Below, in pieces: positions 33,015-43,903 of a DNA stretch of 64,000 bases; within the stretch, counting starts at the first letter, position 1, and each line of letters starts with the position of its first letter. The translations under genes were made by a program, and so were the position numbers. Under the pieces are notes generated by a model. The model was not told the origin of the DNA. It saw only the letters and a list, made by a program, of their open reading frames with translations, and did not search any database. Origin of the DNA: an uncultured Alphaproteobacteria bacterium (GTDB lineage: Bacteria; Pseudomonadota; Alphaproteobacteria; Methylaequorales; Methylaequoraceae); assembly GCA_902550225.1 (NCBI GenBank), contig CACCYL010000005.1, forward strand, positions 1 through 64,000, written 5' to 3'.

Positions 33015-33947
33015 ATGAAAATCGTTTCTGGAAATAGCAATATTCCGTTGGCCCAAGAAATTTCAAATTACCTCAAAGTGCCTTTATTAAAAGCCACAAT
33101 AAAAAAATTTCCTGATAAAGAAATTTTTGTTGAAATTCAGGAAAATGTAAGAGGTGAAGATGTATTTGTTATTCAATCAACATCCTTCCCCGCAAATGAT
33201 CATTTGATGGAGCTTTTAGTAACTATTGATGCTTTAAAGAGAGGGTCAGCCAAGAGAATTGCTGCCATAATGCCTTACTATGGTTATGCAAGACAAGACA
33301 GAAAATCAGGTCCAAGAACACCTATATCTGCAAAACTAATTGCCAATCTAATAAGTACTGCTGGAGCAGATAGAGCACTGATGGTTGATTTACATGCAGG
33401 TCAAATTCAGGGCTTCTTTGACATTCCTACAGATAATTTATTTGCAGCACCTGTATTTATCGAAGACATCAAAACGAAATTTGATTGTAATGAAACAATA
33501 ATAGTATCACCTGATGTTGGGGGAGTTGTTAGAGCCAGAGCAATAGCAAAAAGACTAGATTGTGATTTAGCAATAATTGATAAACGTAGAGAAAAAGCAA
33601 GTGTTTCGGAAGTAATGAATATAATTGGAGAGGTCAAAAATAAAAATTGCATACTCATCGATGACATTTGTGATACAGCAGGAACACTCTCTAATGCGGC
33701 AAAAGCCCTAAAAAGTAAGGGTGCAAAGTCTGTTTATGCCTATATTACTCATGGAGTTTTATCCAACCCTGCAATTGAAAGAATTGAAAAATCTCCAATT
33801 GATAAAATGATAATTACTGATAGCATTGTAGCAAGAGATGATGTAAAAAAATGTAATAAAATATTACAATTATCTATTGCACATTTAATTGGTGAAGCCA
33901 TAGGAAGAATTACTGATAATAGATCTGTTTCAAGCTTATTTGCTTAA
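33015..33947 (+). CDS. prs: Ribose-phosphate pyrophosphokinase
   Basis: [72 protein letters not shown]. Confidence 0.98.
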   Translation: MKIVSGNSNIPLAQEISNYLKVPLLKATIKKFPDKEIFVEIQENVRGEDVFVIQSTSFPANDHLMELLVTIDALKRGSAKRIAAIMPYYGYARQDRKSGPRTPISAKLIANLISTAGADRALMVDLHAGQIQGFFDIPTDNLFAAPVFIEDIKTKFDCNETIIVSPDVGGVVRARAIAKRLDCDLAIIDKRREKASVSEVMNIIGEVKNKNCILIDDICDTAGTLSNAAKALKSKGAKSVYAYITHGVLSNPAIERIEKSPIDKMIITDSIVARDDVKKCNKILQLSIAHLIGEAIGRITDNRSVSSLFA

Positions 33948-33963
33948 AAATTGGGAGAAATTT

Positions 33964-34674
33964 ATGAATGAAGTTTTAGTAAAAATTAACGCCGAGAAAA
34001 GATTAAAAACTGGTACAGGAAAATCTAGAGAATTTAGATCCAATAAAATGATTCCAGGTATTATTTATGGTGAAAAAAAGGAACCTATCCCAATCTCTTT
34101 AAATGAAAAAGAGCTTAAATTACAATTAAACGATACCGGCTTTTTTTCAAAACAATGTGAAATTTCTCTTGATAATGAAAACTTAAAAGTCCTTCCTAAA
34201 GATGTGCAATTACATCCAGTTAAAGAAAACATTCTGCACATAGATTTTTTGAGAGTTGGTGAAAATACCAATGTGACTCTATTTGTTCCAGTAAAATTCA
34301 TAAATGAAAATAAATGTGAAGGTCTCAGGCAAGGAGGTGTTTTAAATATAGTGAGACACGAAGTTGAGCTTAAAACTCCTGTTTCAAAAATCCCAGAATT
34401 TTTAGAAGCTGATCTTAATGGTTTAGAAATTGGCGACAGTATTCATATAAGCTCAATAAATCTTGCTGAAAGTGTAAAACCAACCATTCAGGATAGAGAT
34501 TTTACGATTGCTACTTTAGCCCCACCCACAGTCATGAAAGTTGAAGAACCTGTAAAAGAAACTGAGGATGACAAAGAAGCAACTGACAAAGAATCGGATT
34601 CAACCGAAGCTACTAAAGACAAAAGTGAAGAACCAAAAGCTGCTGAAAGTAATAACGAAGAAAATAAAAATTAA
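33964..34674 (+). CDS. rplY: 50S ribosomal protein L25/general stress protein Ctc
   Basis: NAEKRLKTGTGKSREFRSNKMIPGIIYG, acidic C-terminal extension; start trimmed to MNEVLVKI. Confidence 0.95.
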   Translation: MNEVLVKINAEKRLKTGTGKSREFRSNKMIPGIIYGEKKEPIPISLNEKELKLQLNDTGFFSKQCEISLDNENLKVLPKDVQLHPVKENILHIDFLRVGENTNVTLFVPVKFINENKCEGLRQGGVLNIVRHEVELKTPVSKIPEFLEADLNGLEIGDSIHISSINLAESVKPTIQDRDFTIATLAPPTVMKVEEPVKETEDDKEATDKESDSTEATKDKSEEPKAAESNNEENKN

Positions 34675-34694
34675 TAATTTAATTTATAGATTTA

Positions 34695-35267
34695 ATGATT
34701 CTAATTGTTGGATTAGGAAACCCTGGAGAAAAATTTCTATTTACTAGACACAACATCGGTTTTGAGATGATTGACTCTTTTCATCTGCATTTTGAATTCC
34801 ACGCTTACAAGTCAAAATTCGATGGTCTTTATTCAAAAAAAAGTTTATTTGGGAAAGAAATAATAATTTTTAAACCTCAAACTTTTATGAATCTCTCAGG
34901 AAACCCTGTAAAGAAATTAAGAAACTATTTTAAAATTGAGAATACCCTGGATATAATTCTTATCCATGATGACATTGATATGGAATTCTTAAAACTTAGA
35001 GTTAAGGTCAACGGAGGGCATGGTGGTCATAATGGGGTTAGAGACGCAATAAAATTCAATGGTAAAAATTTCTATAGAGTTAAATTGGGCATAAGTAACA
35101 AGCAACTAAAAGAAAAAAAAGTGAAACCAGAAAATTTTGTATTAAATAAATTCGATAAATCTGAAAGAGAAGTAATTGAGGAGTTCAAAACATTAGCAAA
35201 TAAATATTTTGAACATTTAATTTTGAAAGAGTTTTCACTCTTTAAAACAAGAATTACAGCGGGTTAA
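34695..35267 (+). CDS. pth: Peptidyl-tRNA hydrolase
   Basis: ILIVGLGNPGEKFLFTRHNIGFEMID, FKPQTFMNLSG, IHDDIDM, GGHGGHNGVRD. Confidence 0.97.
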   Translation: MILIVGLGNPGEKFLFTRHNIGFEMIDSFHLHFEFHAYKSKFDGLYSKKSLFGKEIIIFKPQTFMNLSGNPVKKLRNYFKIENTLDIILIHDDIDMEFLKLRVKVNGGHGGHNGVRDAIKFNGKNFYRVKLGISNKQLKEKKVKPENFVLNKFDKSEREVIEEFKTLANKYFEHLILKEFSLFKTRITAG

Positions 35268-35268
35268 T

Positions 35269-36366
35269 ATGGGGTTTAATTGCGGAATTCTTGGTCTACC
35301 AAATGTTGGCAAATCGACACTTTTCAACGCTTTAACCTCGACACAGCTAGCAGAATCAAAAAACTATCCTTTTTGTACTATTGAACCAAATGTTGGGAAA
35401 GTAGCTGTTAATGATTCAAGACTTGAAGTAATTGCTAATATATCAGAGTCCTCTTCAGTAATATCAAATCAATTAGAGTTTGTTGATATTGCCGGATTAG
35501 TGAAAGGTGCAAGTAGAGGAGAGGGACTTGGTAACAAGTTTTTATCAAATCTTGCAGAAGTTGACGCAATAGTTCACGTTGTTAGATGTTTTGAAGATTC
35601 TGATATAACTCATGTCGATAAAATTCTTTCTCCACTTAATGACATTGAAACTATAGAGACAGAGTTGATACTTTCTGATTACTCTAAAATTGAAAACATA
35701 ACAGAGAATATAATAAAAAAAAACAAAGGAAAAAAAATTCATCCAGAATTAATCGAAACTTTGCATAAAGCTATAGAAATACTTGATAAAGGAATATTCT
35801 TAAGCCAATCAGATTTTGATAACAGTCAATTTAAGGTTTTATCTGATTATAATTTACTAACCTTAAAACCTATCATTTATGTAAGTAATGTTGATGAACA
35901 ATCTGTTTGTACAGGTAACAAACTGTCGAACTTAGTAGATAACTACGCTAAAAAAAAAAAAACAAAAAATTTAAAAATTTCAGCTAAAATTGAATCAGAA
36001 ATTGCGATTATTGAAAATAAAAACGAAAAAAAAGAATTCTTAGAATCTATTGGTCTTAAAGATAATTCTTTATCAATTTTAATTAGAGAAGGATACGCAT
36101 TATTAGACCTCATAACTTTTTTTACTTCAGGTCCAAAAGAAACTAGGGCTTGGACAATCAGAAATGGAACTCTTGCTCCTGACGCTGGTGCTAAAATTCA
36201 CACAGACTTTAAAAAAGGTTTCATCAGAGCGGAGGTAATTAGTTATCAAGATTTTTTGAGTTTTAAAGGTGAATTAAATTGTAAAGATAACGGTAAACTC
36301 CGACTAGAAGGAAAGGAATATGTAGTTGTAGATGGAGATATTATTACATTTAGATTCAATGTTTGA
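35269..36366 (+). CDS. ychF: Redox-regulated ATPase YchF
   Basis: GFNCGILGLPNVGKSTLFNALTSTQ, FVDIAGLVKGASRGEGLGNKFL, TSGPKETRAWTIRNG..APDAGAKIHTDFKKGFIRAEV. Confidence 0.97.
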   Translation: MGFNCGILGLPNVGKSTLFNALTSTQLAESKNYPFCTIEPNVGKVAVNDSRLEVIANISESSSVISNQLEFVDIAGLVKGASRGEGLGNKFLSNLAEVDAIVHVVRCFEDSDITHVDKILSPLNDIETIETELILSDYSKIENITENIIKKNKGKKIHPELIETLHKAIEILDKGIFLSQSDFDNSQFKVLSDYNLLTLKPIIYVSNVDEQSVCTGNKLSNLVDNYAKKKKTKNLKISAKIESEIAIIENKNEKKEFLESIGLKDNSLSILIREGYALLDLITFFTSGPKETRAWTIRNGTLAPDAGAKIHTDFKKGFIRAEVISYQDFLSFKGELNCKDNGKLRLEGKEYVVVDGDIITFRFNV

Positions 36367-36988
36367 CCTTATAATCCTTAAAGAGCTCTAGAACCTTGAT
36401 CATTTCCTTACTTGATAGGGTTTTAGTGCCTTTAAGTAAGCGACAAAAAAAATATTGTTTCGAAATTTTTTCGAGTGAAACTGCAAGGTTTAAAGCGTTA
36501 TTTAAATTGTTGGCTATAGTTAATTGGCCATGATTTGATATAAGACAACCATTTCTATCTTTGATAACTTTTAGAACGTTGTTCGCTAATTTACTTGTTC
36601 CAAAAGTTGCATATTTTGCACATTTTATATCATTTCCTCCAAACTCAGCTACCATATAATGAAATGCCGGTATTTTTTTTCTACTACATGATAGGATTGA
36701 TGCCCAAATTGAATGACAATGAACGATCGATGAAATTTCTGGTCGATTTCTATAAATATTTAGATGCATCAAAATTTCACTTGATGGTTTTTTTTTATTT
36801 TTAACATTTCCATTGATATCAACTTCAGAAATTAAAGATTCATTTAGGGAAGCTGTTTCAATTCCAGATGGAGTGATAAAAATGGTATCTTTTGTTCTTA
36901 CACTCACATTTCCTTCTGACCCACAGTTTAATCCTAGATCCAAAGTTCTTTTTGAAGTATAGACTATATCATTTTTAAGATTTTTCAT
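36356..36988 (-). CDS. Class II aldolase (FucA-like)
   Basis: GLNCGSEGNVSVRTKDTIFITPSGIE, VHCHSIWAS, IPAFHYMVAEFGGNDIKCAKYATFGT, HGQL; coupled to mtnA. Confidence 0.9.
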   Translation of the reverse strand: MKNLKNDIVYTSKRTLDLGLNCGSEGNVSVRTKDTIFITPSGIETASLNESLISEVDINGNVKNKKKPSSEILMHLNIYRNRPEISSIVHCHSIWASILSCSRKKIPAFHYMVAEFGGNDIKCAKYATFGTSKLANNVLKVIKDRNGCLISNHGQLTIANNLNNALNLAVSLEKISKQYFFCRLLKGTKTLSSKEMIKVLELFKDYKVKH

Positions 36989-38055
36989 TTTTGTAAATTC
37001 TTCATAATTTCAGACTTTTTTGGTTCTATTAATCCTTTTTCAGTAATTAATTTTGTTATATATCTTGCAGGTGTAACGTCAAAAGCAGGATTAAACTTAT
37101 TTGAATTTCTAAAATATATTTCTCCAGTTGAAATTTTTTTTTTTTTTAAAAAAGTTAAGTGAGAAAGTTCTTTCGAACTTCTGACTTCAATAGGTATTTT
37201 TCTAGAATCATCAATCTTAAAATCTATAGTTGATTGAGGAACTGCCGCATAAAACGGTATATTATTATCAAAGGCAGAGAGTGCTTTTAAGTAGGTACCT
37301 ATTTTATTACAAACATCACCTCTTGAAGTGGTTCTATCGCTACCAACAATACATAAATCAACTTCTTTTTTTTGCATCAAATATCCACCGGCATTATCTA
37401 CAATAATAGTATAAGGAATTTTTTCATTTTTTAATTCCCAAGCCGTAAGAAGTGCACCTTGATTCCTTGGTCTTGTTTCATCAACCCAGATATGAACTGG
37501 TAGTCCATTCCTATTTGCTAAAAAAATAGGAGATAGTGCAGTACCCCAGTCTATTGTTGCCAGCCATCCGGCATTGCAATGAGTAAGAATGTTAATTGGT
37601 TTTCTTTTCTTTTTGTAGATTTTTTCAATTATTTTATAACCATTTAAACCTATTTTAAAACAATTAATTATGTCTTCTTGCCTAATTTTTTTTGCTAACT
37701 CTAACGATAATTTAGCTCTGTCTTGGATTCTTTTATTTTTGATTCTTTTAAAAATATAACTAAGTGCCCACCTTAAATTTACTGCAGTTGGTCTTGTTTC
37801 TAGTAAAGCGTTAATAGATTTGTCTATATTTTTAGAAGATGCATCTTTTCTTAGGGCTAAAGCCAGTCCAAAGGCAGCTGTTACTCCAATAAGTGGTGCC
37901 CCTCTTACCTCCATTTGTGTTATAGCTCTACAAAAATCACCTAATGTGTTTAGTTCTTTGATTATTAATTTAAAAGGTAATTTTGTCTGATCGATTATTT
38001 TGATTTTGCTATCCTCAACCCAGAGAGTTGAATAATTTTTATTTTTAATTTTCAT
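36985..38055 (-). CDS. mtnA: S-methyl-5-thioribose-1-phosphate isomerase
   Basis: MEVRGAPLIGVTAAFGLALAL, RPTAVNLRWAL, ILTHCNAGWLAT, VDETRPRNQGA, VGSDRTTSRGDVCNKIGTY. Confidence 0.96.
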   Translation of the reverse strand: MKIKNKNYSTLWVEDSKIKIIDQTKLPFKLIIKELNTLGDFCRAITQMEVRGAPLIGVTAAFGLALALRKDASSKNIDKSINALLETRPTAVNLRWALSYIFKRIKNKRIQDRAKLSLELAKKIRQEDIINCFKIGLNGYKIIEKIYKKKRKPINILTHCNAGWLATIDWGTALSPIFLANRNGLPVHIWVDETRPRNQGALLTAWELKNEKIPYTIIVDNAGGYLMQKKEVDLCIVGSDRTTSRGDVCNKIGTYLKALSAFDNNIPFYAAVPQSTIDFKIDDSRKIPIEVRSSKELSHLTFLKKKKISTGEIYFRNSNKFNPAFDVTPARYITKLITEKGLIEPKKSEIMKNLQK

Positions 38056-38907
38056 TTATTTCAAAATATTTTTTAATTTCCTTTTTGTTGATTTTTTAAC
38101 TTTTTCAATATTTGTTATAATAGAGTTTTTTGACAGATTTTTTATTTTTTTATTACAAATTAGTTTTTCATCTTTAGCCACTGAAGAAATAAGTTTTTTA
38201 GCTTTTTCTGAATTATCGTTTAAAGTTTTTACTATTTGATCAACACTCACATTTTCGTGATCCGGATGCCAACAATCAAAATCTGTAACCATTCCTACGC
38301 TAGCGTAACAAATTCCTGCCTCTAAAGAAAGTTTTGCCTCAGGCATATTAGTCATTCCAATCACATCGCATCCCCAAGATCTAAAAAGTTCAGATTCTGC
38401 TAGTGTTGAGAATTGTGGTCCCTCAATACATATGTATGTTCCTTGGTTATGGAATTTAATTTTTAATTTCGCAAGCGAGTCAGCTAGTTTACTTTTAATG
38501 TTCTTACATATTGGTTGAGCCATTGGCAAATGAACAACTAAGTCATCCTCAAAGAAGGTTTTGTCTCTAAGGTAGGTTTTATCAATGAATTGATCTACAA
38601 GAACAAAGTCTCCAGGAATATAGTCATTTCTTAAACTTCCAACTGCGGATAATGAAATAATATTTTCTGTACCTAATTTTTTTAGTGCTTCGATGTTTGC
38701 TCTATAATTAATTTTTGTTGGAGAAATGTTGTGATTTTTTCCGTGACGCGGAAGGAATGCAACTTTTGTTTTCTCAATTCTTCCTGTGCATATCTCAGAG
38801 GATGGTTGACCAAAATTTGTTTTAATTTTCAGCCACTTAATATTGCTTATTTCAGGAATCTTGTATAACCCACTTCCACCAATAAAAGCAATATCAATTT
38901 TTGTCAT
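38056..38907 (-). CDS. mtnP: S-methyl-5'-thioadenosine phosphorylase
   Basis: IDIAFIGGSGLYKIPEI, FLPRHGKNHNISPTKINYRANIEALKKLG, CIEGPQFSTLAESELFRSWGCDVIGMTNMPEAKLSLEAGICYA. Confidence 0.96.
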   Translation of the reverse strand: MTKIDIAFIGGSGLYKIPEISNIKWLKIKTNFGQPSSEICTGRIEKTKVAFLPRHGKNHNISPTKINYRANIEALKKLGTENIISLSAVGSLRNDYIPGDFVLVDQFIDKTYLRDKTFFEDDLVVHLPMAQPICKNIKSKLADSLAKLKIKFHNQGTYICIEGPQFSTLAESELFRSWGCDVIGMTNMPEAKLSLEAGICYASVGMVTDFDCWHPDHENVSVDQIVKTLNDNSEKAKKLISSVAKDEKLICNKKIKNLSKNSIITNIEKVKKSTKRKLKNILK

Positions 38908-38910
38908 TAA

Positions 38911-39684
38911 TTAGTCCAAGTGTTTCCAAACTTTTCTCTTAACACCTAGTAACATAATTGTTATTAAAACTAAAAAGAAAAGAGTTTTTACTCCTAAACT
39001 TTTTCTTCTTTCTAACTCTGGTTCAGCAGTCCAAGCCAAAAAAGAAGTGATATCTCTAGCTATTTGGTTGTGTGTTGCTATTGTACCATCATCAAACTCA
39101 ACTATATCGTCTTCGATTTGGGGTGGCATTGCTATTTGATTACCCGGATAGTATTCATTGTAATACATTCCTTCACTTGCCTCAAAATTTTCTGGAAAAT
39201 CTTTGTATCCATTTAGTAAACTATAAATGTAATCTGCGCCCCCTCCTCTGGCTTTAACTATTAATGATAAGTCTGGAGGATAAGCTCCGTTATTTGCCAA
39301 ACGTGCAATCTTATCATTTTCGTATGGTCCAACGAATTTGTCGCTCATTTTTGCGTCTCTTGTAAACATTTCTCCTTCGTCATTAGGACCATCAGTAATC
39401 TCGTATTCTCCAGCAATCACTTTGATCTCATCGTTTGAATAACCTATTCCCTCTAAGTCTCGATATGAAATATGTCTTAAACCATGACAAGCAGAGCATA
39501 CTTCTGAATAAACTTTGAATCCTCTTTGTAAAGAAGCTTTATCGAATCTTCCGAAAATACCGTTGAATGGCCAATTTTGTTGAATAAGATCCACGTTTGA
39601 CGTTGCAGCTTTAACAAAAAAACTGTTTGGAACAGTAAATAAAAATAAAAAACAAATAAAGAAATTGAAAGGTTTACTTAACAT
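38911..39684 (-). CDS. petC: Cytochrome c1 of bc1 complex
   Basis: [21 protein letters not shown] heme motif, [17 protein letters not shown]-like region, single C-terminal TM; start trimmed to MLSKPFNF. Confidence 0.95.
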   Translation of the reverse strand: MLSKPFNFFICFLFLFTVPNSFFVKAATSNVDLIQQNWPFNGIFGRFDKASLQRGFKVYSEVCSACHGLRHISYRDLEGIGYSNDEIKVIAGEYEITDGPNDEGEMFTRDAKMSDKFVGPYENDKIARLANNGAYPPDLSLIVKARGGGADYIYSLLNGYKDFPENFEASEGMYYNEYYPGNQIAMPPQIEDDIVEFDDGTIATHNQIARDITSFLAWTAEPELERRKSLGVKTLFFLVLITIMLLGVKRKVWKHLD

Positions 39685-40936
39685 AACTTTCTGAGGAAGA
39701 GGGTTCTTTATTATCAAATTTTTCTGAAATTACTGCAGCTGAAATACTGGAAGGAAGGTCAGTTGTTTTCTCAAATTTCGATAGAAATGGCATGATGATT
39801 AAGAAAAATCCAAAATAGTAGAGTGTCGCTACTCTTGATATTAAAACATAAACACCTTCAGCAGGCATAGCTCCAACCCAACCAAGTACTATGCAATTTA
39901 TAAAAAATAACCAGTAGAATTGCTTATAAAATGGTCTAAAATTAGCACTCCTTATCTTATGTTTGTCAAGCCACGGAAGAAAAAACAAAACCATCACAGC
40001 GGCAAACATTAACAAAACACCTAGCAATTTATCTGGTACAGCACGTAATATTGCATAAAAAGGTAAAAAGTACCATTCCGGAACTATATGAGCAGGAGTT
40101 TGCAGAGGATTAGCTGGAATATAATTGTCAGGATGACCCAAAAAATTTGGAGCAAAAAACACTAAAAACGCAAATACAATAAGATAGACACCAAGACCCA
40201 GATAATCTTTAACTGTATAATATGGATGAAATGGTATTGTATCGCCCTCTGATTTAACATCTATTCCCGTTGGATTGTTAGAACCAAATTGATGGAGGGC
40301 TACCAAATGTAAAGCTACTACTCCAACAATTGCGAACGGTAAAAGATAATGTAATACAAAAAATCTTGTTAGTGTTGGGTTATCAACTGAAAAGCCTCCC
40401 CAAAGAAATGTTACTATGTAGTCTCCTATAACGGGGAAGGCCGAAAACAAGTTGGTAATTACTGTTGCACCCCAAAAACTCATTTGCCCCCAGGGTAAGA
40501 CATATCCCATGAAAGCTGTTGCCATCATTAATAAAAGAATAACCACTCCAAGCATCCACAATATTTCCCTTGGATATTTGTATGAGCCATAATAAAGCCC
40601 TCTAAACATGTGAATGTAAACTATTATGAAGAACATTGATGCACCGTTCATGTGAATATATCTGAGTAGCCATCCATTGTTAACATCTCTCATGATTCTC
40701 TCGACACTATCGAAAGCCATTTCTGTGTTAGCAGTGTATTGCATTGCTAAGAGAATTCCAGTAACAATCATTATAACAAGTGTGACTCCAGCTAAAGAAC
40801 CAAAATTCCAAAAATAATTTAAATTTTTTGGAGTTGGATAATCTCTTAAATTGTGATTAATGAATGTGAATACTGGAAGTCTTTCGTCTATCCAATTAGA
40901 GATGCCTTTCTTATTTTCAGTTTCTTTTTCTTTCAT
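39674..40936 (-). CDS. petB: Cytochrome b of bc1 complex
   Basis: [79 protein letters not shown]. Confidence 0.98.
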   Translation of the reverse strand: MKEKETENKKGISNWIDERLPVFTFINHNLRDYPTPKNLNYFWNFGSLAGVTLVIMIVTGILLAMQYTANTEMAFDSVERIMRDVNNGWLLRYIHMNGASMFFIIVYIHMFRGLYYGSYKYPREILWMLGVVILLLMMATAFMGYVLPWGQMSFWGATVITNLFSAFPVIGDYIVTFLWGGFSVDNPTLTRFFVLHYLLPFAIVGVVALHLVALHQFGSNNPTGIDVKSEGDTIPFHPYYTVKDYLGLGVYLIVFAFLVFFAPNFLGHPDNYIPANPLQTPAHIVPEWYFLPFYAILRAVPDKLLGVLLMFAAVMVLFFLPWLDKHKIRSANFRPFYKQFYWLFFINCIVLGWVGAMPAEGVYVLISRVATLYYFGFFLIIMPFLSKFEKTTDLPSSISAAVISEKFDNKEPSSSESYVK

Positions 40937-40940
40937 AATT

Positions 40941-41498
40941 TTATCCTATTTTAATGATCTCGTCCGAAACAAAGTCGTACGGAGGAACTTCAAGATTTAG
41001 TGGAGCAGGACCCTTCCTAATCCTTCCAGACGTGTCATAATGAGAACCGTGACAAGGACAGAACCATCCACCAAACTCACCTTTGTTATCACCAACCTTC
41101 TGTCCTAAGGGCACACATCCTAGATGTGTACAAACACCAACAACTACCAACCATTTTGGATTCTTTACCCGTGACTCGTCGCTAGCCATATGTTTTAACT
41201 CGCTGACTGACGCATCATTTGCTGATCTTATTTCTTCAGATGTTCTATGTCTAATAAATATTGGCTTTCCTCTCCACATTACTGTTAAACTTTGTCCTTC
41301 TTCTATAGGTGTGAGATCAACTTCAGTAGTTGATAAGGCTAAAACATCTTTAGCAGGATTCATTGTATCAATTAAAGAAAAGGCGGTCACAGCGCCACCA
41401 GCTACTGCAAGACCGGCTGTGGTTATGAAAAGGAAATCCCTTTTTTCTTCATCCACCGGGTCTGATAAATCCTTGTCTTTTAAATCTTTTTCTGACAT
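40941..41498 (-). CDS. petA: Ubiquinol-cytochrome c reductase Rieske iron-sulfur subunit
   Basis: [10 protein letters not shown] and [29 protein letters not shown] Rieske motifs, N-terminal TM. Confidence 0.97.
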   Translation of the reverse strand: MSEKDLKDKDLSDPVDEEKRDFLFITTAGLAVAGGAVTAFSLIDTMNPAKDVLALSTTEVDLTPIEEGQSLTVMWRGKPIFIRHRTSEEIRSANDASVSELKHMASDESRVKNPKWLVVVGVCTHLGCVPLGQKVGDNKGEFGGWFCPCHGSHYDTSGRIRKGPAPLNLEVPPYDFVSDEIIKIG

Positions 41499-41553
41499 AT
41501 GTTCATAATCATACTAATTTTATTATAATATAAAAAATTTTTAGCGTAAAACA

Positions 41554-42411
41554 ATGAAAAATATTGATAAAAATAAAAAGATTGCATCAGAATGGTTTAA
41601 ACATCTTCAAAATCATATTTGCGAGGAACTCGAGTTAATAGAAAATAAAAATAAGAAATCAAAAAATCTTTTCTCAAAAAAAAAATGGACTAGAGATAAA
41701 ACAGGATCAAATAAGCTTGGAGGAGGAGAAATGCGACTATTGAGAGGAAATGTTTTTGAGAAAGCAGGAGTTAATGTTTCAACAGTGTTTGGTCAATTAT
41801 CAAAAAAACTGAAAGGAAAAATTCCCGGAACAGAAGATAATTCAAAATTTTGGGCATCGGGTATTTCTCTGGTTATTCATCCATTTTCACCGAAAATTCC
41901 AGCTATACACATGAATACAAGATATATTGTAACCCAAAAATCATGGTTTGGAGGGGGGATTGATATTACACCAAGCGACAAAAATTCCGGGGAATCTAAA
42001 AAAATTGCTAAATATTTTCATGGTGAGCTTGAAAAGACATGTAATGATTACAAAAAAGGGTCGTACAAAAAATACAAAAAATGGTGTGATGATTATTTTT
42101 TTTTGCCGCATAGAAATGAATCAAGAGGGTTAGGAGGAATATTCTTTGACAATTTAAATTCTGATGATTGGAATTCGGATATGAATTTTGTTAGCAACGT
42201 TGGAAAAACATTTATAAATACTTATAAGATAATTGTTCAAAAAACAATTAAATCACCATGGAATAATAAAGATAAATTATTACAATCTCATAGAAGATCA
42301 AGGTATGTTGAATTCAATTTATTATATGATAGAGGTACAAAGTTTGGTTTAGAGACAGATGGAAACATAGAGGCCATTTTTATGTCTCTTCCACCTATGG
42401 CTTCATGGTAA
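41554..42411 (+). CDS. hemF: Oxygen-dependent coproporphyrinogen III oxidase
   Basis: GGGEMRLLRGNVFEKAGVNVSTVFG, IHPFSPKIPAIHMNTRYIV, WFGGGIDITP, RYVEFNLLYDRGTKFGLETDGNIEAIFMSLPP. Confidence 0.97.
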   Translation: MKNIDKNKKIASEWFKHLQNHICEELELIENKNKKSKNLFSKKKWTRDKTGSNKLGGGEMRLLRGNVFEKAGVNVSTVFGQLSKKLKGKIPGTEDNSKFWASGISLVIHPFSPKIPAIHMNTRYIVTQKSWFGGGIDITPSDKNSGESKKIAKYFHGELEKTCNDYKKGSYKKYKKWCDDYFFLPHRNESRGLGGIFFDNLNSDDWNSDMNFVSNVGKTFINTYKIIVQKTIKSPWNNKDKLLQSHRRSRYVEFNLLYDRGTKFGLETDGNIEAIFMSLPPMASW

Positions 42412-43620
42412 AAATTTTTGAACAAATTTTATGCATTCATTTTTCGAACATTTGAAATTTTTTTCTATCCAAAAAGTCTCCAACCTTGCAAGTATCTCTC
42501 CAAGTGTTTTACCAGGCTTAAAACCCATTTTTAAAAGATCTTCTCCCTTCAATGGAATTTTTTTTGTTTTGTAGTTAGTTATTTTACTTAAATATTTATC
42601 AAAATCATTTCGTGAAATTTTATTTTTAACACAGTCGATAATTAGTTGGTCAGTAATATATGTTTTATTGAATTTAAATAAATGCATATTCAATTCCCTA
42701 TTCGAGTAATCTTTAAAATTAATTTGACTCTTCAATCTTTTTTTAAAATGTGTCGTCGAACTTTTTAAAAAAAAGTTGGGAATATCTTCGTTATTTCTCA
42801 GTAAAAATTTTAATCTTCTTTCAAAACTTTTTTTATTAATTAATGATTCAAAAATGCAGAGTTCATTGAAGTTTGAAAAGTTAAGCTTTGACTCAAAGGT
42901 ACATTCAAGCAATTTTTGTAATGACAGAATAATCTCTTTTTTGTTTAAATTATTATTTAATAGAATTCTTTCTGTCTCTTTCATCCTTCTTTCAAAAGAC
43001 AAGTATTTAAGGTTTTTAAAATGTTTTTCACATAAAAAACTCATTTCTTTATCGACCGAATTTGAGATTTCTAATGAAAATCTAAAAAATCTTAGTATTC
43101 TTAAATAATCTTCTTTAATTCTTCTGTTAGGATCACCGATAAATTTAACATTTTTTTTTAACAAGTCATTTATTCCTTTATTTGGATCAGCAAGATGACC
43201 ATCAGTATCACAATATATTGAATTAAAAGTAAAATCTCTTCTTTTCGAATCCTCTTCAAGACTATCTGTAAATTTAATTTTTGCCCACCTTCCGTCTGTT
43301 TTTATGTCTTTTCTCATAACAGTAACATCAAATTTAAATTTCTTGTGTAAAACAACAATGGAACCAAACTTTTCACCAATTTTTAGGAACCTAATTTTGG
43401 CTTTTTCAAGGCAGTATAATAATTTTTCCAAATCTAAATTTACAACAAGATCAGGATGATTAATTATTGACTTATTTAAAATTAAGTCTCTCACATTTCC
43501 GCCTACGATGTATATTTTACCGTTAAATTTTTTTAAAGACTTTTCAATCTTCCTTATAAAAACGATTGGAATACCAAGGTTTTTGCAAACCAAATCGAAA
43601 TTATTAATTTTTTTCATCAA
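42403..43620 (-). CDS. CCA tRNA nucleotidyltransferase / poly(A) polymerase family
   Basis: IYIVGGNVRDLIL, VTVMRKDIKTDGRWAKIKFTDSLEEDSKRRDFTFNSIYCD, GDPNRRIKEDYLRILRFFRF. Confidence 0.93.
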   Translation of the reverse strand: MMKKINNFDLVCKNLGIPIVFIRKIEKSLKKFNGKIYIVGGNVRDLILNKSIINHPDLVVNLDLEKLLYCLEKAKIRFLKIGEKFGSIVVLHKKFKFDVTVMRKDIKTDGRWAKIKFTDSLEEDSKRRDFTFNSIYCDTDGHLADPNKGINDLLKKNVKFIGDPNRRIKEDYLRILRFFRFSLEISNSVDKEMSFLCEKHFKNLKYLSFERRMKETERILLNNNLNKKEIILSLQKLLECTFESKLNFSNFNELCIFESLINKKSFERRLKFLLRNNEDIPNFFLKSSTTHFKKRLKSQINFKDYSNRELNMHLFKFNKTYITDQLIIDCVKNKISRNDFDKYLSKITNYKTKKIPLKGEDLLKMGFKPGKTLGEILARLETFWIEKNFKCSKNECIKFVQKFLP

Positions 43621-43840
43621 AAAATCCAGGAATTACCTTTTCTCCGTCATATTTAGGTGGAATATACAACTTTTCCTCGGAATTATTCTCTAATAAAAAT
43701 AAAGCTAGTGTTAAAACAGACATTATAATTATTAAAATTGATATAGATAAAACCAGTGTTTTTCTTTTAAATTTTGAAGAAAAAAAAAAGAGGAAGAAAA
43801 CAAATAAAATAACTAATAGAAAAATTAAAGCTTTTATCAT
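43604..43840 (-). CDS. Small membrane protein (DUF6111-like position and architecture)
   Basis: 78 aa with two TM helices, ends YIPPKYDGEKVIPGFFDEKN; coupled upstream of the CCA transferase. Confidence 0.6.
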   Translation of the reverse strand: MIKALIFLLVILFVFFLFFFSSKFKRKTLVLSISILIIIMSVLTLALFLLENNSEEKLYIPPKYDGEKVIPGFFDEKN

Positions 43841-43903
43841 TCTAAAAAAAATATTATGCTAATTCACTTTAATAAAAAGAGTAAATTTAACAACAAATAT
43901 AAC

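Noticed and set aside
41083-41508. 141-aa plus-strand ORF antisense to the Rieske gene
   Set aside because: Opposite strand of an unambiguous Rieske protein; no domain evidence
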